From the NCBI GenBank assembly GCA_003171215.1, contig PMYN01000129.1, positions 1-64,000 on the forward strand: a stretch of DNA of 64,000 nt, written 5' to 3'. Below are positions 27,801 to 36,470 of the stretch, piece after piece. This DNA is from Gemmatimonadota bacterium. GTDB taxonomy: Bacteria; Gemmatimonadota; Gemmatimonadetes; Gemmatimonadales; Gemmatimonadaceae. The notes beneath the pieces are model-generated. The model was not told the DNA's origin. It ran no database searches and worked only from the letters and a program-made list of their open reading frames with translations. A program made the position numbers and the translations under genes. Position 1 is the first letter of the stretch. Each line of letters starts with the position of its first letter.

Positions 27801-27887
27801 AATGCCGCAACGTCCACCTCGGCGGTGGATCAGGGCGTTGTGCCGCCGCTGCGGCAATACGTCCTCTCATTCAACTACAAGTTCTGA
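24867..27887 (+). CDS. SusC/RagA-type TonB-linked outer-membrane transporter
   Basis: The 1006-residue protein starts at ATG 24867, seven bases after GAGAGGAG. A signal peptide (LLLLAPGVMLAQ) is followed by a carboxypeptidase-regulatory-like beta domain (SGAIAGRVTDARTQQPVLGA), the plug domain (SPLIYIDGVRVN, then IEIIKGPSASTLYGTEAANG) and a long beta barrel ending in Asn-Tyr-Lys-Phe. With its SusD partner it would import a bulky ligand across the outer membrane using TonB energy. The surroundings hold peptidases and no glycosidases, so the ligand is more likely a peptide than a glycan. Confidence 0.93.
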   Translation: MRMTCHPLFPWRASRAIRMLSGVLLLLAPGVMLAQVTASGAIAGRVTDARTQQPVLGATVSVDGTLVAGSTGSDGHYRLANVPSGPQTVSVRRIGYASEKKTVTVISGRDTTVDFELQTAAISLDQVVVTGAAGGETRRSVGNSVATIDAADALSKSEAPTLSNLLQGRAPGVVVTSGSSRLGAAQAIEIRGRSSLSLDNSPLIYIDGVRVNSATGLGVSAGGYSGQNSSVGGRLNDINPEDIESIEIIKGPSASTLYGTEAANGVVQIITKKGASGGKAHFDMQVKEGTISFADAASRMPTNFAKDANGNIVPWNGVAQEAARGTPLFETGITREFTGAVSGGRDAVSYYVSGAFENDHGVEPNNTLRRFTTHANLNLVATPELTLNTSLNYVDQIGHLGVDNGASAMLGAELGHSLLFPTSRGFYPNWLPGVFQTLWDTPQAVNRFTGSETITHHPYSWLTQRLVVGIDYTNEDDRDLEQFATPDLAPGLSPSTAAGRIAQTLRNTAFVTGDYSGTAQFNITPAISSATSIGAQYYRSEFNASTLGGLSFPAPGVSTISATATPITPSQTYTLNTTIGGYFQQRFGWRDRLFLTAAVRVDNNSAFGTDFKWVTYPKVSGSWVIDEESFWKKNRVVDALRLRAAYGESGRQPTAFSALQTFTPVPGPGGTNAVTSGSIGNANLKPERGKELEAGLEGSLFGRLTFDLTYWNKRTLDEIVARGIAPSSGFAGTQFANLGEVDNAGVEMLLTLQAISRKNVDWQITGTLATNGDKVKSLGGVPSLVSAAGQFNVVGYPIGGIWSRRVVSASQDPTTGLATSVLCDGGPGKAPVACAGAPFVYLGSPTPSRSGTISNTLTLYKRLRLYALVDFRGGNKLNNGVEQLRCQGLVGVGLCDVNYNPKNYDPKYVAETNVTAYSSYEWDQFYQDASFVKLREISATYSLPEWLSGLSRASVTLAARNLHTWTNYRGVDPEVNVANAATSTSAVDQGVVPPLRQYVLSFNYKF

Positions 27888-27922
27888 CCATGCGCCATCA
27901 CCTCATTGGGAGAACGCGCTCG

Positions 27923-29221
27923 ATGACCAGGTCTCATCACACCTCTCGCACGCGCAGCACGCTCACCCTGTTGGTGGGGTGCAGCATGCTTGGCGCCGCG
28001 GCGTGCTCCGAACTTAGTACGCTGGAGCAAGCGAATCCCGGCCAGCTGCAGACGTCGACGCTCTATGTGCCGACGAATGCCCAGCTGCTGGTCAACGGCG
28101 CCATCGGCGATTTCCAGTGCGCCTTCTTGCGCTACTCCGTCGGCAGCGGCGTGCTCATGGACGAACTGTCGAATGCCATCTCGAACTCGGCCAATTTCGA
28201 CTACGACCGGCGTACGCTGCCCACGAACGCCACCTATGGAACCAATACCTGCAACAGCACTCTCCAGCAGCCTGGCGTGTACACGCCGCTCTCCACGGCG
28301 CGTTCGTCGGCCGACACGGTCGCGGCCAGACTCGAGGGCTGGACGGACGCCCAAGTCGCGAATCGGACCAAGCTCATTGGGCAGTCCTACGCCTATGCGG
28401 GCTACAGTCTCGTGCTGCTCGGCGAGGGGATGTGCTCGGCCGCCATCAATCTCAGCCCCGAGATGACGCCGGCCCAGCTCTTTGCCGCAGCGAAGACGCG
28501 CTTCGACAAGGCGATCACGGCGGCCACGACGGCCAGCGATGCCGCCACAATCAACTTGGCGACGCTGGGCCGCGCACGCACACTGCTCGACCTCGGCTCC
28601 CTGTCCGCGGCCGCGACGGACGCCGCGACGATCACGGACCCTACGTACGTCGCGAATGTCGCCACCGATGCGACGGACGCTCGGCGCCAGAACTCCGTAT
28701 ACGTCGTGACGGTGTTGAACTTCTTCTATACCGTGGATCCGTCGTTCCGCGGCCTCACGTTCGGCGGGGTCGCCGATCCGCGCGTCTCCGTCGTGAACTC
28801 AGGCAAGAGCGGCACCACAGGCGCGGCGATCTGGCAGGCGAGCAAGGGCCTGACGGCAACCGCGCCGATGGCCATCACGCGCTGGTCCGAGGCGCAACTC
28901 ATCCAAGCGGAGAACTTTGTCTCTACCGGGAATTTGAACTCCGCCGTTGCTATCATCAACGCCTTGCATACGAAGGCCGGATTGCCGGCGTACGACGCCA
29001 CGGGCCAGACGGCGGCGCAGGTGCTCGCGCAGGTCATCGAGGAGCGCCGCCGCGAGTTCTTCCTCGAAGGACACCGGCTTGGCGACATCCGTCGGTATAG
29101 CATTCCGCTGAATCCAGCGGCAGGCACGACGTTCCCGCAAGGTGGGACGTACGGCACGCAGGCGTGTTTTCCGCTGCCCGACGTTGAGCGCATCAACAAC
29201 CCGAACATCGCAACTCCGTGA
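27923..29221 (+). CDS. SusD/RagB-type surface lipoprotein
   Basis: I start at ATG 27923, nine bases after GGGAGA; an upstream ATG at 27890 is also in frame. The 432-residue product has a lipoprotein signal ending GAAAC, followed by helical TPR-like repeats. The family's characteristic C-terminal segment is present: VIEERRREFFLEGHRLGDIR, then RYSIPLN and the closing LPDVERINNPN. It would cap the SusC barrel and capture ligand at the cell surface. It lies 35 bases after SusC. A strong hairpin follows its stop. Confidence 0.92.
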   Translation: MTRSHHTSRTRSTLTLLVGCSMLGAAACSELSTLEQANPGQLQTSTLYVPTNAQLLVNGAIGDFQCAFLRYSVGSGVLMDELSNAISNSANFDYDRRTLPTNATYGTNTCNSTLQQPGVYTPLSTARSSADTVAARLEGWTDAQVANRTKLIGQSYAYAGYSLVLLGEGMCSAAINLSPEMTPAQLFAAAKTRFDKAITAATTASDAATINLATLGRARTLLDLGSLSAAATDAATITDPTYVANVATDATDARRQNSVYVVTVLNFFYTVDPSFRGLTFGGVADPRVSVVNSGKSGTTGAAIWQASKGLTATAPMAITRWSEAQLIQAENFVSTGNLNSAVAIINALHTKAGLPAYDATGQTAAQVLAQVIEERRREFFLEGHRLGDIRRYSIPLNPAAGTTFPQGGTYGTQACFPLPDVERINNPNIATP

Positions 29222-29243
29222 TCGCTCGTGAGATCGGTCGGGT

Positions 29244-29269
29244 GGGGCGCCGCCGGTTGGCGGCGCCCC
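29244..29269 (+). terminator. strong stem-loop after susD, possible attenuator
   Basis: GGGGCGCCGCC (29244-29254) and GGCGGCGCCCC (29259-29269) form a perfect 11-bp stem around a GGTT loop. No T-run follows, so it may attenuate transcription or stabilise the susCD mRNA 3' end rather than end it fully. It argues against starting the next gene at GTG 29218. Confidence 0.55.
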
Positions 29270-29328
29270 CTCGTCCGGAGTGCTCTAGCCATCCCCTCTT
29301 GCGACTCATAACAAGATGGTTCCCCGAT

Positions 29329-31230
29329 GTGTCGCGGGTTGCGCGGGCTGCGATCCTCGGCACCGGCCTCGTCGTAAGCGTCTCAGTCCTCGCCTCCGCC
29401 CAGGAGGTCGCGGCTCGCGACACGATACCCAGCGCCGCATGGTTCGACCGCTCCGAGGAAATGATTCCGATGCGGGACGGCGTGGCTTTGCACACGTTCA
29501 TTTTCGTCCCGAAGGACCGCGCTGGCGACCTGCCCATCCTGCTCACGCGGACACCGTACGGCATCGCCGCCTCGAACGGCGTATTCGCCTCATCGTACGC
29601 CGAGTTGGCGCGCGACGGATACATCTTCGTCTTTCAGGACATCCGCGGCCGATTTGGAAGCGAAGGGCAGTTCGTGATGCTCCGCTCGCCTCGTGACAAG
29701 CGCGATCCGAAGGCGATTGACGAAAGCACCGACACATACGACACCATCGAGTGGCTGCTGCGGCACGTGCCGCACAACAACGGCCGCGTGGGGCAGCTCG
29801 GGGTGTCGTATCCCGGCTGGCTCACGGTCATGTCGATGCTCGACCCGCATCCGGCACTGAAGGCAGTCTCGCCGCAGGCTTCGCCAGCCTCGATGTTCCT
29901 CGGCGACGACTTCCATCACAACGGGGCGTTTCGGCTTGCGTACGGCTTCGAGTACGTGGCGATGATGGAGGCGTCGAAGGACATCTCACCTTTTGCGTTC
30001 GACCAGTACGATGGCTACAGCTGGTTCCTGGACGTTGGCTCGCTCGCGGAAATTCCCGCCAGGCTGCACGGCAAATTCCCAACCTGGACCAATTTCTCGA
30101 CGCACCCGAATTTCGACGCGTTCTGGCAGAGCGAGGCGCTGATGCCGTATCTGACGCGCGTGACGGTGCCGACGCTAAACGTCGCCGGCTGGTGGGATCA
30201 GGAGGACTTCTACGGCCCGGTGAAGATTTACGAGACGCTGGAGTCGCACGATTCGCAGCATCTGAACTATCTGGTGGTGGGGCCGTGGAACCATGGCGGC
30301 TGGCGTGGCGCGAGCGGCCAGAAACTGGGGAACATCGATTTCGGTGGACCCACCGCGCGCGATTTCCGTGCGAATATCGAGGCGCCCTGGTTCGCGTATT
30401 GGCTCAAGGGTCGCGGCACGCTCCATCTCGCAGAGGCGACGGTCTTCGAGGCTGGAACGAACCAGTGGCGCTCTTATGACAGTTGGCCGCCGAAGTCAGG
30501 CGTCGCCCCACGTCGACTGTACATCGGGGCAGGCGGAGCGCTTTCGTTTGGCCAGCCGGTTCGCGCGGCGACTGGCGCGACGGCCGGTACGTACGACGAG
30601 TTCGTCAGCGATCCGAACCGGCCCGTGCCCTATCGCGCTCGCCCGATCCCCGCGACGTTCGGTCGGGGCTCCACTTGGTCGACCTGGTTGGCGGACGACC
30701 AGCGGTTCGTGCAGGATCGGGTGGACGTGGTGGCATGGGAGACGCCACCGCTCACCGAGGACGTGACGGTCGCCGGCGCGATCAGCGCTCATCTGTTCGC
30801 GTCCACGACCGGCAGCGACGCTGACTGGGTGGTGAAGCTCATCGATGTCTACCCCGAGCCCAACACTGCTGACGCGAAAATGGGAGGTTACGAGTTCATG
30901 GTTTCTAACGACGTGTTCCGCGGCCGATTCCGGGAGAGTTTCGAGCACCCCAAGGCGCTCGTGCCGGGCCAAGTGAACGAGTTCACCATCGACCTCCACA
31001 CGCAGGATTACCGCTTTCTGAAGGGGCACCGCATTCGAGTGCAGGTGCAGAGCAGTTGGTTTCCGCTCATCGATCGCAATCCGCAGACGTTCGTTTCGAA
31101 TATCTTCGCCGCGCGAGCCAGCGACTTTCAGCGCGCGACGCACCGTATCTGGCGGGCACCCGGCCGGGCGTCGTACGTCGAGCTGCCGATCGCTTCGGCT
31201 GGTGACATTGGACGAGGGGGAAAACCATGA
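29329..31230 (+). CDS. exported CocE/NonD-family hydrolase (X-Pro dipeptidyl-peptidase-like), copy 2
   Basis: The frame is open from 29218, but the hairpin at 29244-29269 would fall inside, so I place the start at GTG 29329; it gives a clean signal peptide (AILGTGLVVSVSVLASAQ) and 633 residues. There is no strong ribosome-binding site, so the start is uncertain. The triad is Ser160 in GVSYPG, Asp290 in AGWWDQED and His322 in GPWNHGGW. The C-terminal jelly-roll domain ends with QVQSSWFPLIDRNPQTFV, as in copy 1 at 4111. The protein probably trims proline-containing peptides in the periplasm for the SusCD system. Confidence 0.88.
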   Translation: MSRVARAAILGTGLVVSVSVLASAQEVAARDTIPSAAWFDRSEEMIPMRDGVALHTFIFVPKDRAGDLPILLTRTPYGIAASNGVFASSYAELARDGYIFVFQDIRGRFGSEGQFVMLRSPRDKRDPKAIDESTDTYDTIEWLLRHVPHNNGRVGQLGVSYPGWLTVMSMLDPHPALKAVSPQASPASMFLGDDFHHNGAFRLAYGFEYVAMMEASKDISPFAFDQYDGYSWFLDVGSLAEIPARLHGKFPTWTNFSTHPNFDAFWQSEALMPYLTRVTVPTLNVAGWWDQEDFYGPVKIYETLESHDSQHLNYLVVGPWNHGGWRGASGQKLGNIDFGGPTARDFRANIEAPWFAYWLKGRGTLHLAEATVFEAGTNQWRSYDSWPPKSGVAPRRLYIGAGGALSFGQPVRAATGATAGTYDEFVSDPNRPVPYRARPIPATFGRGSTWSTWLADDQRFVQDRVDVVAWETPPLTEDVTVAGAISAHLFASTTGSDADWVVKLIDVYPEPNTADAKMGGYEFMVSNDVFRGRFRESFEHPKALVPGQVNEFTIDLHTQDYRFLKGHRIRVQVQSSWFPLIDRNPQTFVSNIFAARASDFQRATHRIWRAPGRASYVELPIASAGDIGRGGKP

Positions 31231-32735
31231 AGCCGCGCCGTGCTTTGCTCGCACTCTGCCTCGCATGCGTCGCGTCTGACGCGCGCGCGCAGGCGCCGAC
31301 GCCGCAGCGCGTCGACCTCTCGGCCTTCGACGCGCTCGTCGCGAAGGCCGCTCGCGATTGGCGCGTCCCCGGGCTGGCCATCGCCGTCGTGAAGGACGAT
31401 TCGCTCGTCTTCGCAAAAGGGTACGGCGTGCTGGAGGTCGGAAAGCCAGCGCCGGCCACCGCGCACTCGCGTTTTGCCATCGGCTCGACGACCAAGGCCA
31501 TGACCACTGCCGCGCTCGCGATGCTGGTCGATGAGGGGCGGTTACGTTGGGACGATCGGGTGATCGACTACCTGCCCGAGTTCCGACTATACGATCCGTG
31601 GGTGACTCGGGAGCTCACGATCCGGGACGTGCTGACGCATCGCAGTGGACTGCCGGGTGTCGATCTCCTCTGGATGCGCGGCGACCTCACGAACGCGGAG
31701 ATGATCACGCGGCTGCGGACCGTGCGGCCGGCGTCATCCTTCCGGTCCAGCTGGGAGTACAACAACGTCGTCTACACCATCGCCGGTGCCATCGTGGCGA
31801 AGGTTTCCGGCATGCCGTGGGAGCAGTTCGTCCGCACGCGCATCTTCGGGCCCCTGCAGATGCGCGAGTCGCTGACGCTGGTGGCCGATCTCCCGGGGCA
31901 GTCCGACGTCGCCACTCCGCACGCGCTGTCGCGCGATACCGTTCGCGTCGTGCCGGTTCGCAGCACGGACGGCGTGGCGGCGGCGGGCTCTGTGTGGTCG
32001 AGCGTTTCCGACATGTCGCGGTGGATGCGATTCATGCTCGACAGTGGACGCGTGGGCACGACTCGGCTGATTACGCCGGCGACCTTCAGTGAGATTGTCG
32101 CGCCGCAGATTCGCGCGCCGAAGGAGGAGTATCCGGCCCTGCGCCTCGCGCGACCGAACACGTTCAGCTATGCGCTCGGCTGGTTCGTTCAGGATTATCA
32201 CGGCGAGACCGTTTGGATGCACACCGGTAGCATCGATGGAATGAGCGCTATCATCGGGCTCATGCCCGATCGGCGCTTGGGTGTGTACGTGCTCGCGAAT
32301 CTCGATCACGCCGAGTTGCGTCACGCGCTCATGTATCAGGTTTTCGATTTGTACACCGGGGCCGCGCCGCGCGACTGGAGCGCCGAGTTGCGCGCGCTGT
32401 TCGAGGGTGCACGCGGAAGGCCGGCAATGTCGGCGACGGGACAAGCGCCGCCCGCACCCTCGGTGCCGTCGCTGCCACTCGAGCGATACGTCGGGACGTA
32501 CGCGGACTCGACGTATGGTGAGGTCGTGGTGTCGCTCGCGGATGGCGCGCTCAGCGCCCGCTTCGGGCCTCGCGAATTCGGGCGCCTCGATGCAGGGCCG
32601 TACGATACGTTTCGGCCGCACACTCCTACGGCAACGTTGGGTGGCGCACCACTCACGTTCGTGCCGGACGGCGCTGGTGGCGTGGCGTCGCTGCGCGTGT
32701 TCGGCGTGACGTTTGCGAGGATTCGAACGAAGTAG
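31227..32735 (+). CDS. exported serine hydrolase (beta-lactamase fold, DUF3471 tail)
   Basis: The 502-residue protein starts at an ATG overlapping the CocE stop. It has a signal peptide (LLALCLACVASDARAQ), the active-site motifs Ser87-Thr-Thr-Lys90, Tyr178-Asn-Asn180 and His332-Thr-Gly334, and a C-terminal beta domain (YVGTYADSTYGEVVVSLADG). Motif spacing and the tail make it a paralogue of the 11733 protein; note HTG here versus HGG there. Direct overlap with the peptidase implies the two act on the same substrates, for example removing D-residues after dipeptide release (inference). Confidence 0.9.
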   Translation: MKPRRALLALCLACVASDARAQAPTPQRVDLSAFDALVAKAARDWRVPGLAIAVVKDDSLVFAKGYGVLEVGKPAPATAHSRFAIGSTTKAMTTAALAMLVDEGRLRWDDRVIDYLPEFRLYDPWVTRELTIRDVLTHRSGLPGVDLLWMRGDLTNAEMITRLRTVRPASSFRSSWEYNNVVYTIAGAIVAKVSGMPWEQFVRTRIFGPLQMRESLTLVADLPGQSDVATPHALSRDTVRVVPVRSTDGVAAAGSVWSSVSDMSRWMRFMLDSGRVGTTRLITPATFSEIVAPQIRAPKEEYPALRLARPNTFSYALGWFVQDYHGETVWMHTGSIDGMSAIIGLMPDRRLGVYVLANLDHAELRHALMYQVFDLYTGAAPRDWSAELRALFEGARGRPAMSATGQAPPAPSVPSLPLERYVGTYADSTYGEVVVSLADGALSARFGPREFGRLDAGPYDTFRPHTPTATLGGAPLTFVPDGAGGVASLRVFGVTFARIRTK

Positions 32736-32775
32736 GCGTCGCGTGCTTCGGTTAACCACGATGGGAGATTCGCTC

Positions 32776-35700
32776 ATGATTCGTAGACCATTGCTCATTG
32801 TTGGGGCCCTCCTGTCACTCGTGGCATCGCCTCTGAAGGCGCAGGGCACGCGCCTCTTGCGCCATCCGACAGTCTCCAAGAACGCGATTGCATTCGCCTA
32901 TGCTGGCGACCTGTGGGTGACGTCGCGCAACGGCGGCGAGGCGCGGCGGCTCACATCGACGGCAGACGTCGAGACGCATCCGTACTTCTCCCCCGACGGT
33001 TCCATGATCGCGTTTACGGCGACCGTGGGCGGCAGCACGAACGTCTATGTCGTGCCGACGGAGGGCGGCGACGCCCGGCGCCTCACCTGGCGTCCCGGAA
33101 TGGACCTGGTTCGAGGCTGGTCTCCCGATGGAAGGCGTGTGCTGTTTGCGTCCAACGGCATTAGCGCGCCACAGGCGGCGTTCATGCGGCTGTTCAGCGT
33201 GTCGGTGGACGGCGGCCTTCCAGAGCCCCTACCGCTGCCTCGTGCGTGGTCGGGCGTCTACTCACCGGACGGACGGAGTCTCGCGTACGAGGAGGTTTCG
33301 CAACAAATCTTTCCTCAATGGTACGAAACGAGTGAGTGGCGCCGCTACCGCGGCGGCCGTACCCACCCGATCTCGGTGATCGATCTCGCCGCGCACACCG
33401 TCCAGAAGCTTCCGTGGACCGACAGCAACGACCACGACCCGATGTGGGTCGGCAACACGATCTATTTCATTTCCGACCGAGACCGGGTCTCGAATCTGTA
33501 CGCCTATCGCACCGACACGAAGGTGCTCCGGAAGCTCACGAACTTCACGGATTTCGACGTCATGAACGCGACGGCGGGGGCGGACGCAGTCGTGTTTGAA
33601 CAGGCTGGCTTCATCCACTTGTACGACATCGCCAGTGGGCAAGTACGGCAGCTCACTGTGAACGTTCGAGGGGACATGCCGTGGGCTCGCGCGCAGGTCC
33701 GGTCGGTCGCCTCCATGATCCATGCATCCGCGCTGTCGCCCACTGGCGTGCGCGCCGCGTTCGAGGCACGTGGCGAGATCTTCACCGTCCCTGCTGAGAA
33801 AGGGGACACGCGAAACCTCACGCGCAGCCCCGGCGTTCACGATCGCAATCCCGCTTGGTCACCGGACGGGACACAACTCGCGTGGCTCTCCGACGCCAGC
33901 GGCGAGTACCAACTCATGATCGGCGACCAGTTTGGTCTCTCCGCGCCGCGGATCGTGGCACTGCCGACTTCGGCATACTTTTCCGGCGTCGTGTGGTCTC
34001 CCGACGGCAAGCGCCTCGCGCTGACCGACAATCACCTGAATCTCTGGACGATCGACGTGGCCACGGGACGCGCGGCCAAGGCAGACTCGGATACCTACGC
34101 CGATCCCGGGCGTGCGATGTCGCCCGTGTGGTCGCCGGACTCACGTTGGTTGGCTTACTCCAAGAGCATCGACAACCATATGAGGGTTGTGATGCTTTAC
34201 TCGCTTGTCGACGGCAAGGCATCTCAGCTCACCGATGGCATGAGCGACGCGATCTCGCCCGCGTTCGACGCGAGCGGAAGATATCTGTATTTCCTCGCAA
34301 GTACCGACTTTGGGCCACATACCGGATGGCTCGAGATGAGTTCGCTCGATCGCCCGGTGCGACGCGCAATCTATCTGGCTGTGCTGCGTGCGTCCGAACC
34401 ATCACCTCTCCTCCCAGAGGCAGGCGATGAACCCGGAGTAGCCGCAGCGCCCGCGAATAGGGTGAAGACCGACAGCGTCGGGAGTGTCGTCGGCGTCGAT
34501 CTGGCGAACATCGGTCAGCGCATTATCGCACTCGGCGTGCCGGCCGGTGACTACGCCGAGCTCGCGGCTGGAGTTGCAGGCACAGTGTTCTATCTCGAGG
34601 CCGGTAGCAGTGCCGCATCGCCACCGCGCCTCGACAAGTACGACCTGAAGACGCGTTTGAGTGCGCCATTTCTCGATGGCGTGCGCACGTTTTCGCTGAG
34701 CGGCGACCGCAAGAAACTCCTCTACTCGATGGGGGCCGGACCCGCGGTGCGTTGGGGCATTGTCTCGACGACGGGGCCGGCGAAGGCCGGGGACGGGGTG
34801 CTCGCTCTCACCCAACTGCAAACCTTGGTCGATCCACGAGCGGAATGGGCCAACATCTTCCGAGAGACGTGGCGCATCCAGCGTGAGTTCTTCTACGACG
34901 CGAAGATGCACGGCAATGACTGGGACGATGTCTATAAGCGGTACGCAGCCATGTTGCCCTTCGTGTCGCACCGTGACGATCTCGGATACCTGATCGCGAT
35001 GGCTGCTGGTGAACTCACGGTCGGGCACTCGTATCTGACTGGACCCGGCGATAACGGCGCGAGCGCGCCGGTCAATGTCGGCCTGCTTGGGGCGGACCTC
35101 GTCGTGGAGAACGGCCGGTATCGCCTAAAAAAGATTTACAGCGGTGAGAACTGGAACCCTGAGTTGCGAGCGCCGCTTAGCGCGCCGGGCATCGACGTAC
35201 ACGAAGGCGACTATCTGCTCGAGGTGAACGGACGACCGCTCGTGCCTCCCACGAATCCGTACTCGGTGTTCGAGGGCACGGCTGGCCGTCAGGTGTCCAT
35301 TCGCGTTGGCGCCGCACCGAACGGCGAGGGGTCGCGGCTGGTTACTGTCGTGCCAGTACCGAGTGAGGACGGCCTGCGCACGAGAGCCTGGATCGAGCAC
35401 AACCGGAGGGTCGTGGACTCGCTCTCTCACGGACGCCTGGCCTATGTCTGGCTGCCCAATACCGGCGGACCGGGCTATACGTCGTTCACCCGCTACTTCT
35501 TCGCCCAGCAGGACAAGCCCGGCGCGATCATCGATGAGCGGTACAATCAGGGCGGCATGGTGGCCGACTACATCGTGAATGAGCTCGACCGCAAGGTGAT
35601 GGGCTGGTTCGCGCAGCGCGATGGGAAGGTCGTGACGTCACCAGCTGCCGGCATCTTCGGCCCGAAGGTGATGCTCATCAACGAGTCGGCCGGTTCGGGC

Positions 35701-36045
35701 GGTGACGCGCTCCCGTACTACTTCCACTCGCGAAAGATCGGCACGCTCGTCGGGACGCGAACCTGGGGCGGGCTCGTCGGCACGCTCGGGGTTCCAGAGA
35801 CTATCGACGGCGCCGGCATCACGGCGCCCGCGCTCGCGTTCTACGACACGCAGGGGAAATGGGCCGTCGAAAACGAAGGCGTGGCGCCGGACATCACCGT
35901 CGAGTATACGCCGGCGGAGGTGCTCGCCGGACACGACCCGCAGCTCGAGCGTGCGGTGCAAGTCGCACTTGAACAGTTGGAGAAGAACCCGGTACCGCGT
36001 GTGCCTCGCCCGGCGCCCATCGACCGAGTGAGGAAACCGTTGTGA
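32776..36045 (+). CDS. tricorn-like S41 protease with beta-propeller and PDZ domains
   Basis: From ATG 32776 the protein has 1089 residues and a signal peptide (LLIVGALLSLVASPLKAQG). The first ~650 residues are WD40-like propeller repeats (HPYFSPDGSMIAF, PAWSPDGTQLAWLSDASGEY). Next come a tricorn C1-like helical region (WRIQREFFYDAKMHGNDWDD), a short PDZ-like domain and the S41 catalytic domain. The catalytic Ser lies in NESAGSGGD, and a His in LTVGHSYLTG matches tricorn's histidine. Tricorn-type proteases degrade oligopeptides to small fragments. It lies 40 bases after the serine hydrolase and closes the SusCD peptide-processing operon. Confidence 0.9.
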   Translation: MIRRPLLIVGALLSLVASPLKAQGTRLLRHPTVSKNAIAFAYAGDLWVTSRNGGEARRLTSTADVETHPYFSPDGSMIAFTATVGGSTNVYVVPTEGGDARRLTWRPGMDLVRGWSPDGRRVLFASNGISAPQAAFMRLFSVSVDGGLPEPLPLPRAWSGVYSPDGRSLAYEEVSQQIFPQWYETSEWRRYRGGRTHPISVIDLAAHTVQKLPWTDSNDHDPMWVGNTIYFISDRDRVSNLYAYRTDTKVLRKLTNFTDFDVMNATAGADAVVFEQAGFIHLYDIASGQVRQLTVNVRGDMPWARAQVRSVASMIHASALSPTGVRAAFEARGEIFTVPAEKGDTRNLTRSPGVHDRNPAWSPDGTQLAWLSDASGEYQLMIGDQFGLSAPRIVALPTSAYFSGVVWSPDGKRLALTDNHLNLWTIDVATGRAAKADSDTYADPGRAMSPVWSPDSRWLAYSKSIDNHMRVVMLYSLVDGKASQLTDGMSDAISPAFDASGRYLYFLASTDFGPHTGWLEMSSLDRPVRRAIYLAVLRASEPSPLLPEAGDEPGVAAAPANRVKTDSVGSVVGVDLANIGQRIIALGVPAGDYAELAAGVAGTVFYLEAGSSAASPPRLDKYDLKTRLSAPFLDGVRTFSLSGDRKKLLYSMGAGPAVRWGIVSTTGPAKAGDGVLALTQLQTLVDPRAEWANIFRETWRIQREFFYDAKMHGNDWDDVYKRYAAMLPFVSHRDDLGYLIAMAAGELTVGHSYLTGPGDNGASAPVNVGLLGADLVVENGRYRLKKIYSGENWNPELRAPLSAPGIDVHEGDYLLEVNGRPLVPPTNPYSVFEGTAGRQVSIRVGAAPNGEGSRLVTVVPVPSEDGLRTRAWIEHNRRVVDSLSHGRLAYVWLPNTGGPGYTSFTRYFFAQQDKPGAIIDERYNQGGMVADYIVNELDRKVMGWFAQRDGKVVTSPAAGIFGPKVMLINESAGSGGDALPYYFHSRKIGTLVGTRTWGGLVGTLGVPETIDGAGITAPALAFYDTQGKWAVENEGVAPDITVEYTPAEVLAGHDPQLERAVQVALEQLEKNPVPRVPRPAPIDRVRKPL

Positions 36046-36470
36046 GTCTTGCCTGCACGAGAATTGAGACCGATGAGCAGCGGCAAATTGTACTCCGGCG
36101 GAGCGGTCATTCCGGTGGCGGAGGTGGGGCCGCACCCGTTGATGAGGATAACGCGCTCCGCCGGAACGCCGTGCCCTCACTTGGCTTCCCGAATGGGATC
36201 CAGGTGGGGTGAGGGTCCCATTCGCCACGGGATCACGCAGATCGACGCGTTGGTGCGTCCCCCTACCTCCGGCTTCGTGAAATCGTCTACGACTCCGTCC
36301 GTCGCGGCGCCCTCGTAGGCGCCGTTGTGGGTGTCATCGGCAGGGCTCGGCCGCAGAGTTGCCGTAATCCGGACGCCTCGTGAGTGCCGCAGAGCTACCC
36401 GAGAATCCGGGGCGCACCAATCGGTCGAGGGACTGTTTGCATAAACGTCATCCTCGCATTTCTATCAGTG
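36046..36470. other. intergenic region upstream of serA
   Basis: This 425-base gap contains no frame with coding character or recognisable domain. It includes small inverted repeats around 36310-36330 (GCGCC...GGCGC) and should hold the serine operon promoter near 36430-36465, where the sequence is AT-richer. I recognise no riboswitch or operator. Confidence 0.4.

Noticed and set aside
29218-29328. Start of the second CocE gene at GTG 29218, overlapping the susD stop
   Set aside because: The resulting leader is Arg/Pro-rich and encodes the strong hairpin; a signal peptide begins only after 29329. The exact start remains uncertain.
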